Positions 46,703-57,639 of a DNA stretch of 64,000 nucleotides are shown here, in pieces (position 1 is the first letter of the stretch; the number at the start of each line of letters is the position of its first letter). Source of the DNA: Dryococelus australis (taxonomy: Eukaryota > Arthropoda > Insecta > Phasmatodea > Phasmatidae); NCBI GenBank assembly GCA_029891345.1, contig CM056997.1, positions 216,729,212-216,793,211 on the forward strand. The letters run 5' to 3'. The notes under the pieces were generated by a model, which did not search any database, had not been told where the DNA came from, and saw only the letters and a program-made list of their open reading frames with translations. Both the position numbers and the translations under genes were made by a program.

Positions 46703-48271
46703 AGGGGGGGGGGGTTAGCGCGCGTCCAGCGGCTGTATTTATGCATCGTCACCCCTCTGACATAGGTCGGACTATTGCCATGCCAATTCTCCTCAGCTCC
46801 CCACTCCTGGAGTGTGGCTCGCGCACGGTCGCTGAGAGTGGGGGGTGAGCGCGCGTCCAGCGGCTGTATTTATGCATCGTCACCCCTCTGACATAGGTCG
46901 GACTATTGCCATGCCAATTCTCCTCAGCTCCCCACTCCTGGAGTGTGGCTCGCGCACGGTCGCTGAGAGTGGGGGGTGAGCGCGCGTCCAGCGGCTGTAT
47001 TTATGCATCGTCACCCCTCTGACATAGGTCGGACTATTGCCATGCCAATTCTCCTCAGCTCCCCACTCCTGGAGTGTGGCTCGCGCACGGTCGCTGAGAG
47101 TGGGGGGTGAGCGCGCGTCCAGCGGCTGTATTTATGCATCGTCACCCCTCTGACATAGGTCGGACTATTGCCATGCCAATTCTCCTCAGCTCCCCACTCC
47201 TGGAGTGTGGCTCGCGCACGGTCGCTGAGAGTGGGGGGTGAGCGCGCGTCCAGCGGCTCTATTTATGCATCGTCATCCCTCTGACATAGGTCGGACTATT
47301 GCCATGCCAATTCTCCTCAGCTCCCCACTCCTGGAGTGTGGCTCGCGCACGGTCGCTGAGAGTGGGGGGTGAGCGCGCGTCCAGCGGCTCTATTTATGCA
47401 TCGTCACCCCTCTGACATAGGTCGGACTATTGCCATGCCAATTCTCCTCAGCTCCCCACTCCTGGAGTGTGGCTCGCGCACGGTCGCTGAGAGTGGGGGG
47501 TGAGCGCGCGTCCAGCGGCTGTATTTATGCATCGTCACCCCTCTGACATAGGTCGGACTATTGCCATGCCAATTCTCCTCAGCTCCCCACTCCTGGAGTG
47601 TGGCTCGCGCACGGTCGCTGAGAGTGGGGGGTGAGCGCGCGTCCAGCGGCTGTATTTATGCATCGTCACCCCTCTGACATAGGTCGGACTATTGCCATGC
47701 CAATTCTCCTCAGCTCCCCACTCCTGGAGTGTGGCTCGCGCACGGTCGCTGAGAGTGGGGGGTGAGCGCGCGTCCAGCGGCTCTATTTATGCATCGTCAT
47801 CCCTCTGACATAGGTCGGACTATTGCCATGCCAATTCTCCTCAGCTCCCCACTCCTGGAGTGTGGCTCGCGCACGGTCGCTGAGAGTGGGGGGTGAGCGC
47901 GCGTCCAGCGGCTGTATTTATGCATCGTCACCCCTCTGACATAGGTCGGACTATTGCCATGCCAATTCTCCTCAGCTCCCCACTCCTGGAGTGTGGCTCG
48001 CGCACGGTCGCTGAGAGTGGGGGGTGAGCGCGCGTCCAGCGGCTCTATTTATGCATCGTCATCCCTCTGACATAGGTCGGACTATTGCCATGCCAATTCT
48101 CCTCAGCTCCCCACTCCTGGAGTGTGGCTCGCGCACGGTCGCTGAGAGTGGGGGGTGAGCGCGCGTCCAGCGGCTCTATTTATGCATCGTCATCCCTCTG
48201 ACATAGGTCGGACTATTGCCATGCCAATTCTCCTCAGCTCCCCACTCCTGGAGTGTGGCTCGCGCACGGTC
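46703..48271. repeat. GC-rich 131-bp satellite, 12 units
   Basis: GGCTGTATTTATGCATCGTC (or GGCTCTATTT) recurs every 131 bp from 46731 to 48172. Each unit contains GAGCGCGCGTCCAGCGGCT, TGGCTCGCGCACGGTCGCTG and a 13-bp imperfect palindrome CACTCCTGGAGTG. Two linked variants (G with CACCCC, C with CATCCC) alternate along the array. Confidence 0.96.
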
Positions 48272-51099
48272 GATATGGAGAATGTGCATAATGCATTACT
48301 TGTTCTTTCTGCATACAACTTGTGGCCCCAACACTGTGCTTCATAATGCTGCTAATTTCTGCACATTTTCAGAGTTGCACTTTCATAATTAATATTTTTG
48401 GAAGTGCGTCGGGTCAGCAATTATTAACATTAAATACCTCCGCTGAACTAGTACAGTTATTATTAGGTTGATGAGAACGCATCTATTTCAGTTATGAGTT
48501 GTGTGTTGATAGGATGAAACTTTAGCATCAACAGTTAATGTGTAATAGAATCGCGGATTTAAAAATGTGTTTATTGTTTTATTTAAATTATTTAAGTTGT
48601 TTTTTATGTTTTGTGTTTTGTATACTGGCATTAAGTTTATTTTTGCACGCAAATACTATATTCTTTTTTCTGTGTACTAGTGTCCGCCATTTTGTCAGAT
48701 CTCATGGGTACGGGTCAAATGGCAAAAGGATTCCTAGAAGTCTATTACAAACACGCCTCTGGTTTTTTACATCCGAGTATTTTTGCAGCAGGAATATCCG
48801 TACTGTTACAAACCTAGAGCCTGGTGAGCGCATCAGTGCACGCACCTGGTGTAATACGCAATCAGTTTGTTTCTTACTGATCACACAACAAAAATATTAC
48901 AAGGATACATACAATTAATTATAATAGAACATTAACCAAAATACAAAAATAAAAAAAAATTAACTGAAAAGATTTTACCGTCAGCCATTTAGTGCAACAC
49001 TTTGTGACGTGAAACACAAATCTGACTTGCGTTTGCCTACTTTCAGAAAGAAAGATAGGATTATGAAATCTAAAACGATTAAAATAAATTAGGTTACCCA
49101 CTGTTTTGTTTCGTGTGTGTCTACGTGTGCGCATGTCTGTATTCCCTAAAAATATTCGAACATGTAAATCGAATAAACAAATATGACCAACTCAAAATAT
49201 ATTATTAAGGACACCTGACTTAAATTGTCCTCGACCACGTCAAGTATTTGTATCCAGTATGACCACTAATTTAAAATGTTGGTGCTATGTCTTGTCTGAA
49301 AAGCCAATACAACGATTTGTGATAATAATTCACAATGTTAAAAATTGATTAAAGGAGATAAAGTCTTATTGCGCAATTTTCGAAGACAGCGCCATCAGAA
49401 GTAATACAATTTCGTACGCTATTTCTCCAGAACCACCAAACCGATTGCCTCCAAAATTGTTGTGGCAAATAAAACTAAAGGTATATAATTCTAGTTGGTC
49501 TACATAAGAAAAACAACTTCCATAATACGGACGATTTAAATATTTCACGTCAGTATACTATAAATACGACAGAGTACTGGCCTTAAAAGAGCTCATTTAT
49601 TTATATCACCTTTTTACCCCGCCATTTTGTAAGATAGGATTATGAAATCTAAAGTAAGTAATATAAATCAGGTTACCCACTTTTATGTTTCCCGTGTGTC
49701 TATGTGGGCGCATATCCTGAAAACTACACGTTTATATCATATCTTGGGACTAGTCAACCGGTTCCAGCCAAATTTTGCACCAAGTATCGCTACGATAGGT
49801 CGCCTAACGTTTTAATATACCTGTAAGTAGAATAGTTTGCCACTTTTAATATGGCTGCTCATAAATATTACGTGTCGCCGAATCATATATGCCAAACTGT
49901 TAAACCTCAATCCAACCAAACTGGTTGTGTTTTCAGAAGGGGTTTTACAAATGCCTTAGAGAAGTGTGCAAGTTTACTAAACAATTATACCCATTTTAGC
50001 AAATCTCTGTATACCCCTTTGACGAAAACCAATCAGTAATCTCCGTAAGCGACCATCTTGGTAGACCACCCGTAGTAGTGGTATAATACCGATCCTTGCT
50101 CACCTCACTTTTCGTCAAAAAATCAAGCAATTTAATCCAAAAATAGATTAATTTTATCGTTTTCAAGCAAATTTTTCAAGTTTTCAAGATTCTAGAAGCA
50201 TCTTTTGACACAAATTTTCAACTCTCATAAACAAGCAAATTTAAGTTTAGAACAAGCAAAACAAGGAAATTTTTCAATTATTCAAAAACCATCGTGCAGG
50301 GTTTGTGCCAACGTAAAAATCAATTTCAAGCAAAATCTAACAATTTCAAGTTAAAATCAAGCAATTTCAAGCCAAAATCAAGCTTATTCCTAGATTTTAT
50401 AGCCAAAAACGACCTCAAAAAAGCCCCAAAAACACACCCAAAACCCATCAAAAATATCCAAAAAAAAAAATCCACCAAATACAAGCAAATGTTCAATTTT
50501 TCCAAAATAGCCGTTCAAGATTTGTGTTAATTAAAAATGGCAAACTTTTAGCTAAAATCAAGCAAAATAAGCTTAAATTAAATAAAGTATTAAAAAGATA
50601 ATTAATAGAATTTATAAATTTTCTCAGCAGAAGTGTAAAACACCATTAAGACATTTTAATGTCTAAAAACGAAGTACCATAACCATTACTGATTACATAA
50701 TCCTATCCATCACAACAATCCAAAACACAAATATCTTTAAGAGTAGAAAATTGGTCTGATTTTAAATCATTTTTATTGATTTTAAAAAAATTCTGAAATG
50801 AGCAGTGTCCAATTCTATATCAATGGAAGTTTCTGTTATAATTATATATCCAATATCCCGAAGTTGTGAAGTTTTATAATTTGATAAATTTATAATATTA
50901 TTTTTTTTTAAGTTTTATAGAATGTTTTTATGAGAAAAATTTTATTAGAATTATGTAAATGATCTTTTATTTTATCAAACAAATCATCTATATATTTAAA
51001 AATTCGTCAAAATTTTAAAAGTAACCACCTTACTATAAGTCTAAAAAATTGTATTAAAATAACGAAATTTTTTCGCTGATTCCTTCATTTATGTATCTA
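48272..51099. other. AT-rich DNA bordering the virus-like cluster
   Basis: Frames at 48538-48918 and 49851-50039 show no domain. 50150-50560 is a run of AATCAAGCAATTTCAAGC-like words, where the open frame at 50294-50530 is a repeat product. A dispersed duplicate pair lies at 49054-49138 and 49633-49719. Confidence 0.4.
49054..49719. repeat. Direct repeat pair of about 85 bp
   Basis: GATAGGATTATGAAATCTAA at 49054 and at 49633 starts two copies, each continuing through a GGTTACCCAC and a CGTGTGTCTA word to a GCGCAT word. About 490 bp separate them. Confidence 0.8.
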
Positions 51100-52385
51100 A
51101 AAAAAATTATTTATCTTCAGTAATTCTTTGGCTAATCAGAACAACATTGCAAATTGTTCCCGCTCCAACATCCTTATCAAAATCAAAACTATTTTTATAT
51201 TTGTTTTTTCTTTAGCTACAGTTGTGTTTCTATTTAAGCAATCAATAATATACAATCGTCTTCGACGCAAAAATGAATAATAATTTGTATTACCATCAAA
51301 GTGTAGAGTCGGCTTATAATAAAGTTCATTATTTCAATATAGTTTATCTGGTTTTGTTTTAGGATTTCTAAAATCGTTATAAGCAAGAAACACTTTTATC
51401 ACAAAAATTATTGCCAATATCTAGATTCCAATTTTGTTTTGGAAAAATTTTACTTCTTCCGTTTTCAACATAAATATTTCTTACGTTACAATGATGAAGC
51501 AAAGAAGCGCGTACATACTGATCAGCACGATTTTTTCAATTAGTTTGAAAACCTACAATTATAAAATCTGGCATGTCAAATTGTAAATTATTAAACTGGT
51601 ATTTTATAACAAAGTTAAAAACAGTTGATCCAGTAGGAACTTCTTTTTATACAAATTGCCAATAATCAAAACTACTAGGAATTGTAGAGTTTTTGTATAT
51701 TTATTCTTTAATTTGCAATGGCTGTGTTTGGTTCCAATTCAACAATAGACCATATAATTTCTAACTTTTGAATATCAATTTTACCTGGATCAGCATAATC
51801 TCTATCAAGTGAACCATCTGCTTTCTTATATTGAAAATCTAATAAACAATTGTTATCAGATGAATTACGAATAAAAGTAATTTTGTAACCACCTTTCCAA
51901 TAAATCTCATTGTTATCATGTATAAAACAGAACATATCTAAGATGAGAGATTATTTCATTGTGTTTAACACTATGAGTAGCTTTTACGCGATCTTAATAA
52001 TCAACACAACTTAATTCTAAATAACTCTGTTCACCTGGAGATCTTAACAAAGTATTCATCACTGTTGATGTTAGTCCTGGATTACTAACAGTTTCAATAA
52101 TATGTCCATGTTTCGAGTTTTTACTCTAGAAAATTGAAATGGAAAAAAGATAGAACAAATATCAATATTATCTAACTTATCATATTTTACCTCATTTCCT
52201 TCTTTATCTCTCTTTAGTAAACGAAACTGTTCATAAACATAAGCATAATTCGGAAAAGAAAACCATCCCCTATTAGAATATAAAATTCTATTCTATTTTT
52301 GTAAACATTTCAATTCCCCCCTTGTTTGAGCTGTTTGAGGAAAAGTTTGTCTATCTAAGCTCTCAATACTTTTATAACTCAGTTA
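51100..52385 (-). pseudogene. Capsid-like protein of the virus-like element, broken
   Basis: On the minus strand, segments in order are: YKSIESLDRQTFPQTAQTRG near 52350; the 75-codon frame 51935-51708 with YKITFIRNSSDNNCLLDF and IQKLEIIWSIVELEP; a DMPDFIIVGFQTN segment near 51570 followed by CNVRNIYVENG; and FLRRRRLYIIDCLNRNTTVA with DKDVGAGTICNVVLISQRIT near 51110-51250. This order and spacing match an uncharacterised protein family that I know only from invertebrate elements next to the same protease and phospholipase genes. A capsid role is inferred from context and abundance of the family. At least three frame changes and several stops are present. Confidence 0.6.
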
Positions 52386-52604
52386 TAAGTAAAAAAAAAT
52401 TACAAATAAATCAAAGATTCGAAGGACGTTTCTTGAATTAAATTACTCATTGTAAAATATGGAAATTATAAAAAGCACCATGAGTTATAATACGAAAGAC
52501 ATAAGAAGAAATATCTACCTTTAATTCGTGAATTACAAGATATCGGTAAAAGGTAGAAAAAGTAAGCAAAGAAATATATAACAACACTTATTCTTGTTGC
52601 AGTA
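52386..52604. other. Divergent intergenic region of the virus-like cluster
   Basis: It separates the minus-strand capsid-like gene from the plus-strand genes. It is very AT-rich with no recognisable motif. By position it would have held both promoters. Confidence 0.35.
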
Positions 52605-53380
52605 AAAAATTTAGATTGTCCACAACATCACAAGAACCATCATTTGAAAGTGAATTATTCCCAAATCGCCTAATTTTGAAGAGCAAATGGGTATTATTCC
52701 ATTAAAAGATGCTACTATAAATCTCGCAAAAGTAATTTCTGAAAAAATTAGTGCTATTAGTGTAGCATATGGATTTGATGACGAGGGACAACATTTTAAC
52801 ATTGGAGATACAGAAGTAACGATAAATAATGATAAACTATTGGTTTAGGATAAAGAATATATATTAACAGAAGGCCTTTCCAATTTGATAACAAAAATTA
52901 ACATTTAGATCTTGAAGGTAAATACACCAAGAATGACAACGATAATTACACAGAAATTACTATAGCAACCAATGCCGCATTCCAAGAAAATAATTCTATA
53001 AAGCCAATAAAAGCAAATAAAAGTTGAAAGTATGAAAAAATAATTAAACTAAATCTTATCAGTATATAGAAAAATTTCTTTCAAGATCAGAACCAAACAC
53101 ACCCCAAAGAATGATATCTCAAAAAACCCCTAGATCTGGAGAAGGTATAAAAAATACAATATTTTGCGAAAAGAGAATATTTGGATGAATGATGTTAGAG
53201 ATTCAATTGACAGATTATTAGTTATAAATGGCGAAGAAAACTCTGGTAATAACAATTTTTACAATGAAAAAGTAAGCATTATGAATATTTTTAACTATAA
53301 ATATTCTTTTCTTGTTAATAATCTAAAAGGAATTCTTTATCTTATGAGTTTTAAACATAATTCCACATTCATTTTCTGAT
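52605..53380 (+). pseudogene. DUF8207-type / virion-associated protein of the element, broken
   Basis: Remnants in order: SFESELFPNRLILKSKWV near 52640; INNDKLLV, a stop, then DKEYILTEGLSNLI near 52830-52890; a long gap with frame changes; and the frame 53164-53379, which carries DVRDSIDRLLVINGEENSGN then NEKVSIMNIF. The 53164 frame begins at a TTG, so its start is not a real initiation codon. The combination LTEGL plus a C-terminal D-x-L-x-x-x-L..GN..NE..SI block is what I associate with a protein family found beside Polinton-type genes. The DUF8207 label is from memory and uncertain. Confidence 0.5.
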
Positions 53381-53389
53381 TCTGTACAT

Positions 53390-53700
53390 CATGGTAAAGG
53401 TCATATAAATTGGGCATTAAATAATTAAAATTTACCCGAAATGTATTTGCCTGGTTATAATTATTTTGGGCCATTTACAAAATTAAACAAACTATAAAAA
53501 GAAGATGTTGGAATAAATAAATTAGATGAAGCATGCAAATATCACAACTTTACTTATATAGATCATAAATATTTAGAATCTAGACACAAAAGCTGATAAA
53601 ATTTTACAAAAGGAAGGAAAAGAAATTATGTTAGATAAAAATACTCCAATTGTAGAAAAATAGCTTTACCTGCAGTTCCTTCAACTATGTTTACAAAAAG
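53390..53700 (+). pseudogene. Phospholipase-A2-like domain (parvovirus VP1/Polinton type), broken
   Basis: The plus-strand translation reads LPGYNYFGPFTKLNKL, a stop, then KEDVGINKLDEACKYHNFTY and DHKYLESRHKS. The first part corresponds to the Ca-binding YxGPG loop region and LDEACKYHNFTY to the catalytic helix LDxxCxxHDxxY. Cys and His are present, but the Asp after the His is Asn here, and the loop reads FGPF rather than a GPG triad. Two stops interrupt it. In parvoviruses and adintovirus-like elements such domains help the particle cross membranes. Confidence 0.62.
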
Positions 53701-53915
53701 AAAATTTGGTTGGTGTATTAAAATGTTTATATATACATATATATATTATATCGAAAGTTATATTTGTTATCTTCATTTCTATGTGTGTGCGTATATATAT
53801 ATATATAACGAAATTATAGACAAAATTCTAAAATAATCAAATTGCGAGAAAAAATAAAAAACTGAAAGTAGGTAAAAGTTTCAATTAATCTTCATCATTA
53901 CCAACAGTCAAAAAG
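53701..53915. repeat. AT-rich spacer with TA microsatellites
   Basis: TA/TATATACATATA runs at 53724-53750 and 53788-53808 lie between the phospholipase-like and hydrophobic genes. Confidence 0.7.
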
Positions 53916-54170
53916 ATGGCCAAACAAACATTTGGAAGTGGTTTACATCATGGAGGCATTATACCACTTTTATTTGCCGCTTTAGGTGCGCTTGGTGCAA
54001 TAACCGGTGGAGCTAGAGTAATTTACAATTCTGCTGAACAAACTAGAAAAAAATGAAAAGAATTAGAAGAACAACAAAGACATAATTTAGCAATGGAAAA
54101 TAAATCAGGAAATGGTTTAGTTGTAAAAAAAGAGGAATTCCAAAATGAAATTGAATATAACATCATTATC
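53916..54170 (+). pseudogene. Small Gly-rich hydrophobic virion-type protein, one in-frame stop
   Basis: From ATG 53916 the frame encodes a basic/polar start, then a hydrophobic Gly/Ala-rich helix (IIPLLFAALGALGAITGGA, residues about 15-33). A charged segment follows after a TGA at 54054 (KELEEQQRHNLAMENKSGNG). Families with this shape lie directly upstream of, or fused to, the adenain-like protease in invertebrate elements. They are thought to be minor virion components that interact with membranes, by analogy with adenovirus pX/pVI; that analogy is inference. The next gene continues in the +1 frame. Confidence 0.6.
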
Positions 54171-54500
54171 TAATATAGATACTAGAAAATATGTAAACAT
54201 ATTAAATAAAAAAAAAATTCAGAAAGATTTATGTGATTGATGAAGTATGTAAAAAAATGAACAAAGAGGAATGTTCTGTGGTTAATTTTGACGTTTCATC
54301 ATATCCCAGAACTCATTGAGGAATGTAATTTTAAAGAAAATAATTATGTTTACTATTTTGATTCATTTGGAGGAAATATTCTTTTAATTAAATTGATTAT
54401 TTCAAAACAGAAATATTTATGACAATGATGGTCGAATTCAGAATTTTATTTCAGTTATATGTGGACATTATATATTTAATTGTTACATCATTTTTTGAAA
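54145..54500 (+). pseudogene. Adenain-like cysteine protease, broken
   Basis: Starting in the frame of ATG 54145, SLSNIDTRKYVNIL resembles the N-terminal part of this family. After a stop and a frame change, ECSVVNFDVSSYPRTH is followed by TGA (54317-54319). The catalytic His is at 54314-54316 and the usual Trp after it has become a stop. VYYFDSFGGNI follows in another frame (the Asp/Asn site of the triad). The Cys motif VICGHYI has its Cys codon at 54460-54462. The order His, Asp, Cys fits the adenovirus-type protease that cuts virion precursors. It is dead through at least one stop and two frameshifts. Confidence 0.7.
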
Positions 54501-54537
54501 AGTTTTAATTTTAATGATGTAATTTCTTTTTTATTGA

Positions 54538-55360
54538 GTGATAGGTATATCGGGGAAACCATTAATCAAATCTTTAAATAAAAATTTTGACACTAATGCT
54601 CATGCATTAAAATCATATCTAGATTCACAATGCAATTCGTGTGTTTCTGCTTTACAAAGTAAACGTAGCACTTGTTTTGATTACACAAAATCTTATGTTA
54701 CTTTTTCATGGCATAGAATTGTTAATATAGATGATCCTAGAGATGATAAAGACATAGTCAATAAAATATTTTTTAATAAACATCTAGTCGATTATGATTT
54801 AAAAGAAGATATAAATTTACAATCCAGTAATAGTATTGCCAATTATATAAACTTGATAAATGATGCAAAACAGGTATTAAAAACAGATGTAGATTCAAAA
54901 TACAATACTATTGTTTCAGATTATGCATTAAAACCATATGTAGATTCAAAATATAATATTATTGTTACTGCTTTACAAGATCATATCAGTAAAGTTTTTG
55001 TTTATACAACATATAATGTTTCTCTTCAAAATCGTAGATTTAGTAATATGGTTGCTCCTATAGACAGAAAATATCCAGTCAATAAAAGGATTTTTTTATA
55101 AAGAAATAGCTGATTAAGCATTAAAAAATGTGTAGAATCAATATTCAATACTATTGTTTTCTGATTATGCCTTAACATCAGATGTAGATTCGGTATACAA
55201 TGCATTTAAAAAGGATATAGATTCAAGATACAATAATAAAATGCATTTAAAAAGGTTATAGATTCAAGATACAATAATAAAGAAATAGAAGTTAAATTGA
55301 CAAATTAAAAAATCAGTTTCGAATTTTTGTGATAAAAGAGTTCACGAAACTCAACAAGTA
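54538..55360 (+). pseudogene. Repetitive fibre-like ORF of the element
   Basis: A 187-codon frame (54538-55101) opens at a GTG, so the true start is unclear. It contains repeated ALKSYLDSQCNSCVSALQ, ALKPYVDSKYNIIVTALQ and DSKYNTIVSDY-type units, also in the order VDSKYN, SDYALKPYVDSKYN. After its stop further diverged units (VDSVYNAFKKDIDSRYNN-like) run in broken frames to about 55360. Such repeats are typical of trimeric coiled or fibre shafts. Position after the protease suggests a surface fibre; function is inferred. Frame interruptions after 55101 suggest a truncated gene. Confidence 0.45.
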
Positions 55361-55464
55361 TGTTACGCTGCAGACTACCCACCCTCCCATATTAGATGTA
55401 TATTGCCTTGACCTTAACCCCCATGACCTTGAATGACCATGAAAACTAAAACTCGAGAAAAATA

Positions 55465-57210
55465 TGTGACGCCTCACATTCTGGAGGTTATTCTACAAAA
55501 TTACTCCTTTTTTCGAGCGTGGGTGCTCAAAAAATCCACCAAAATAGACAAAAAATTCTTTGTCTACTTGCCTCGAAAGTTTGAAAAGATGTGGTGATAA
55601 TCACATACTTGCAAATTCTTGGTGCCTGGACTTGAAGCGGCGTGTGTGGTCAGCTGCATTCGATGCCGCTCACCACAGGCTGGCCGAACGACCTTGGAAT
55701 CCGAGACTGCACAGAGTTTCAACCCGACATATCATTCACCTAACACTCGGCTGCAGAGCAGCAAAGTATTGGTAACGGTGCACAACTATCGCGTGGCGAC
55801 TATGAGAACTACTTCAGTGACGTAACCCGCTTGCCAGCCAGTGAGCATTGGTGCCTGACTGTCGACACATCCTGCCCCACGTCAGTGAAGCGGAAGTGTG
55901 ATTACGAGTACGTGTGTGTTACCCATATTTGGACATATTTTTGATCCTGACATATTATTGTACTATCATAAATACGTCCCTCTAGGAATAAATGCTCACC
56001 CTCTAAAGACATTTAATGGCTGTTACCTTATTTGGCCATATTGTTTTCTATAGGCCGAAGAAATGTCAGGGGCATTGCCTGTATTTTTGTTTTTTATAAA
56101 TGCTGTCTCGATCTCTGGATAGTGGTCAATTGTAACCGCCCCAGAGGGTGGACATCTAACAAAGTTGAGTAATGGTTTCATAAGACAGTAATTGAATTTC
56201 AGCAGGCCCTTATGGTGGATTCATGGCGGATACACCTTGTGTCCTGCAATAGGAGTTTAGGTGCCATGTTGGTGACCAGGCTTAAAGTGAATTTCTTAGA
56301 GAATATTTAAATCATAAATAAAAGAAATATAACTAGAAAAAAAAAAAAGGAAATTTTAAACAACTTAACAGAAAATCGAAAGATAAAGATTATGATGTTT
56401 TTTTTTTAATTTAATGATTTCTAATAATGTTTCAGTTTAACACTTTTCGTTAAATTCGTTACACTTTTGTGGTCAATAATTTAGGAAAGTTTTCCCTTAA
56501 AAATTAATGATTTTGGCAGAATTTTTCATAATTGTTTGGCCTTTTGAGGTTCAACTAGCCAATAATTTCGAAAGGTTTTTCCTTAAATATTAATTATTTT
56601 TGCCAGTGTTTTCAATTTAAAATCATGAGTGATAATTTGTTGACCTTTGATAGTCCAACTAGCCAGAGGAAATTTTAAGCAAGAAATTAGGCTTTGTAAG
56701 CTTTTGGCCTTAGTGTTAAAATCTGTCTGTAAGTTGTATAAAAAACTTAAAATTTATGCAGAATTTGAAAAGGTGGCCTTGTATTTTGCTTAATGGCCAT
56801 ATAAATTATTAATATTTATGTTAATATCTTGTATTATTGGAGCACTGTTCCTTTGCACTTATTTTTTTCGGCAGATCTACAATGGTGCCAGTGTAAATAT
56901 AATTTACTCATAAAAATGTATAAGAATATTGAAAAATATTAAGTGTGCTAGAGCACTGTTGTGTGTTTGTAGAATGGCCTGTTGTAAGACAGTAATCCTT
57001 TACTATACCTTTCTTCTGTGTTCATCTAGGTGACTTATGGGCCTAAAATTGAGGCAAAAGCAAACTTGTAATCTAATTTTTGTACTTCAGAAATTTTCCA
57101 ATGGTATATATTTCGAAAAACAAATTTTATAGACCATTTTATACAAATTATATACATTATGATACAAGTATACTCCAATTAAAAGGCAAACAAAAACATG
57201 TGGAAACACC

Positions 57211-57259
<49 letters not shown>

Positions 57260-57335
57260 TATATCTTAAACTGTTGAAAGTTGCAAACAAAAAATATTTT
57301 ATGAGAGAAAGAGAAAACGAAAGAAGAAAATAAAA
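55465..57335 (+). repeat. 5' LTR, about 1.87 kb
   Basis: It begins TGTGAC and matches the 3' copy through GTTTGAAAAGATGTGGTGAT-like, GGAATAAATGCTCACCCTCT-like and GACATTTCT-free segments up to a CA/TA microsatellite (57207-57258) and an AGAGAAAACGAAAGAAGAAA-like end. A stretch of about 60 bp near 56800-56860 is absent from the 3' copy. AATAAA-type signals occur in both copies. The open frames 55560-55825 are not conserved. Confidence 0.82.
57207..57258. repeat. (CA)n(TA)n microsatellite inside the 5' LTR
   Basis: The corresponding run in the 3' LTR is at about 63770-63808, interrupted by GC and AA, so the microsatellite predates insertion. Confidence 0.85.
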
Positions 57336-57639
57336 GGAGCAGTCTCGAGTGTGTTCATTCCATTATTCAAAATTTTAAAATCTATTCCATCAGATTCGTA
57401 TAACAAAATTGCTACATTGACTATGTTAAGTCTGGAGCCATAGTACATTTTTTCGTATAGTTGAATTTAGAACTGTCTTTAAAGTTTTGTGATAAACAAA
57501 CTATTTTGCAGTAGCTACTTTTAGAGTGTCATGTGAGTTGCAGGCAATTTTTTAATAAGGCCCAATATGAGAATTACGAATATGCTACCATTGTAAAATC
57601 TTGCATACAGGAAGTCTCTAGTGAAATCACAGCGACAAA

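Larger units (their letters stand above)
51100..55360. mobile_element. Endogenous Polinton/adintovirus-like virion gene cluster, decayed fragment
   Basis: A very AT-rich block holds remnants of at least five protein genes typical of invertebrate mid-size DNA viruses/Polintons. A capsid-like gene is on the minus strand. The plus strand has a DUF8207-type gene, a phospholipase-A2-like segment, a hydrophobic small protein, an adenain-like protease and a repetitive fibre-like ORF. All have stops or frameshifts. DNA polymerase B, integrase, packaging ATPase and terminal repeats were not found, so it is a partial insertion. A retrotransposon LTR begins about 100 bp after it. The lineage name is an inference from the gene set; no search was possible. 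Confidence 0.68.

Noticed and set aside
46418..48346. ORFs within and beside the 131-bp satellite
   Set aside because: They repeat the satellite unit and end irregularly; no independent support.
50294..50530. 78-codon Lys/Ser/Asn-rich ORF
   Set aside because: Produced by the AATCAAGCAATTTCAAGC simple repeat.
55560..55825. ORFs in the 5' LTR (and 62230-62621 in the 3' LTR)
   Set aside because: The homologous positions in the two LTRs do not keep the same reading frame, so they are not conserved coding.
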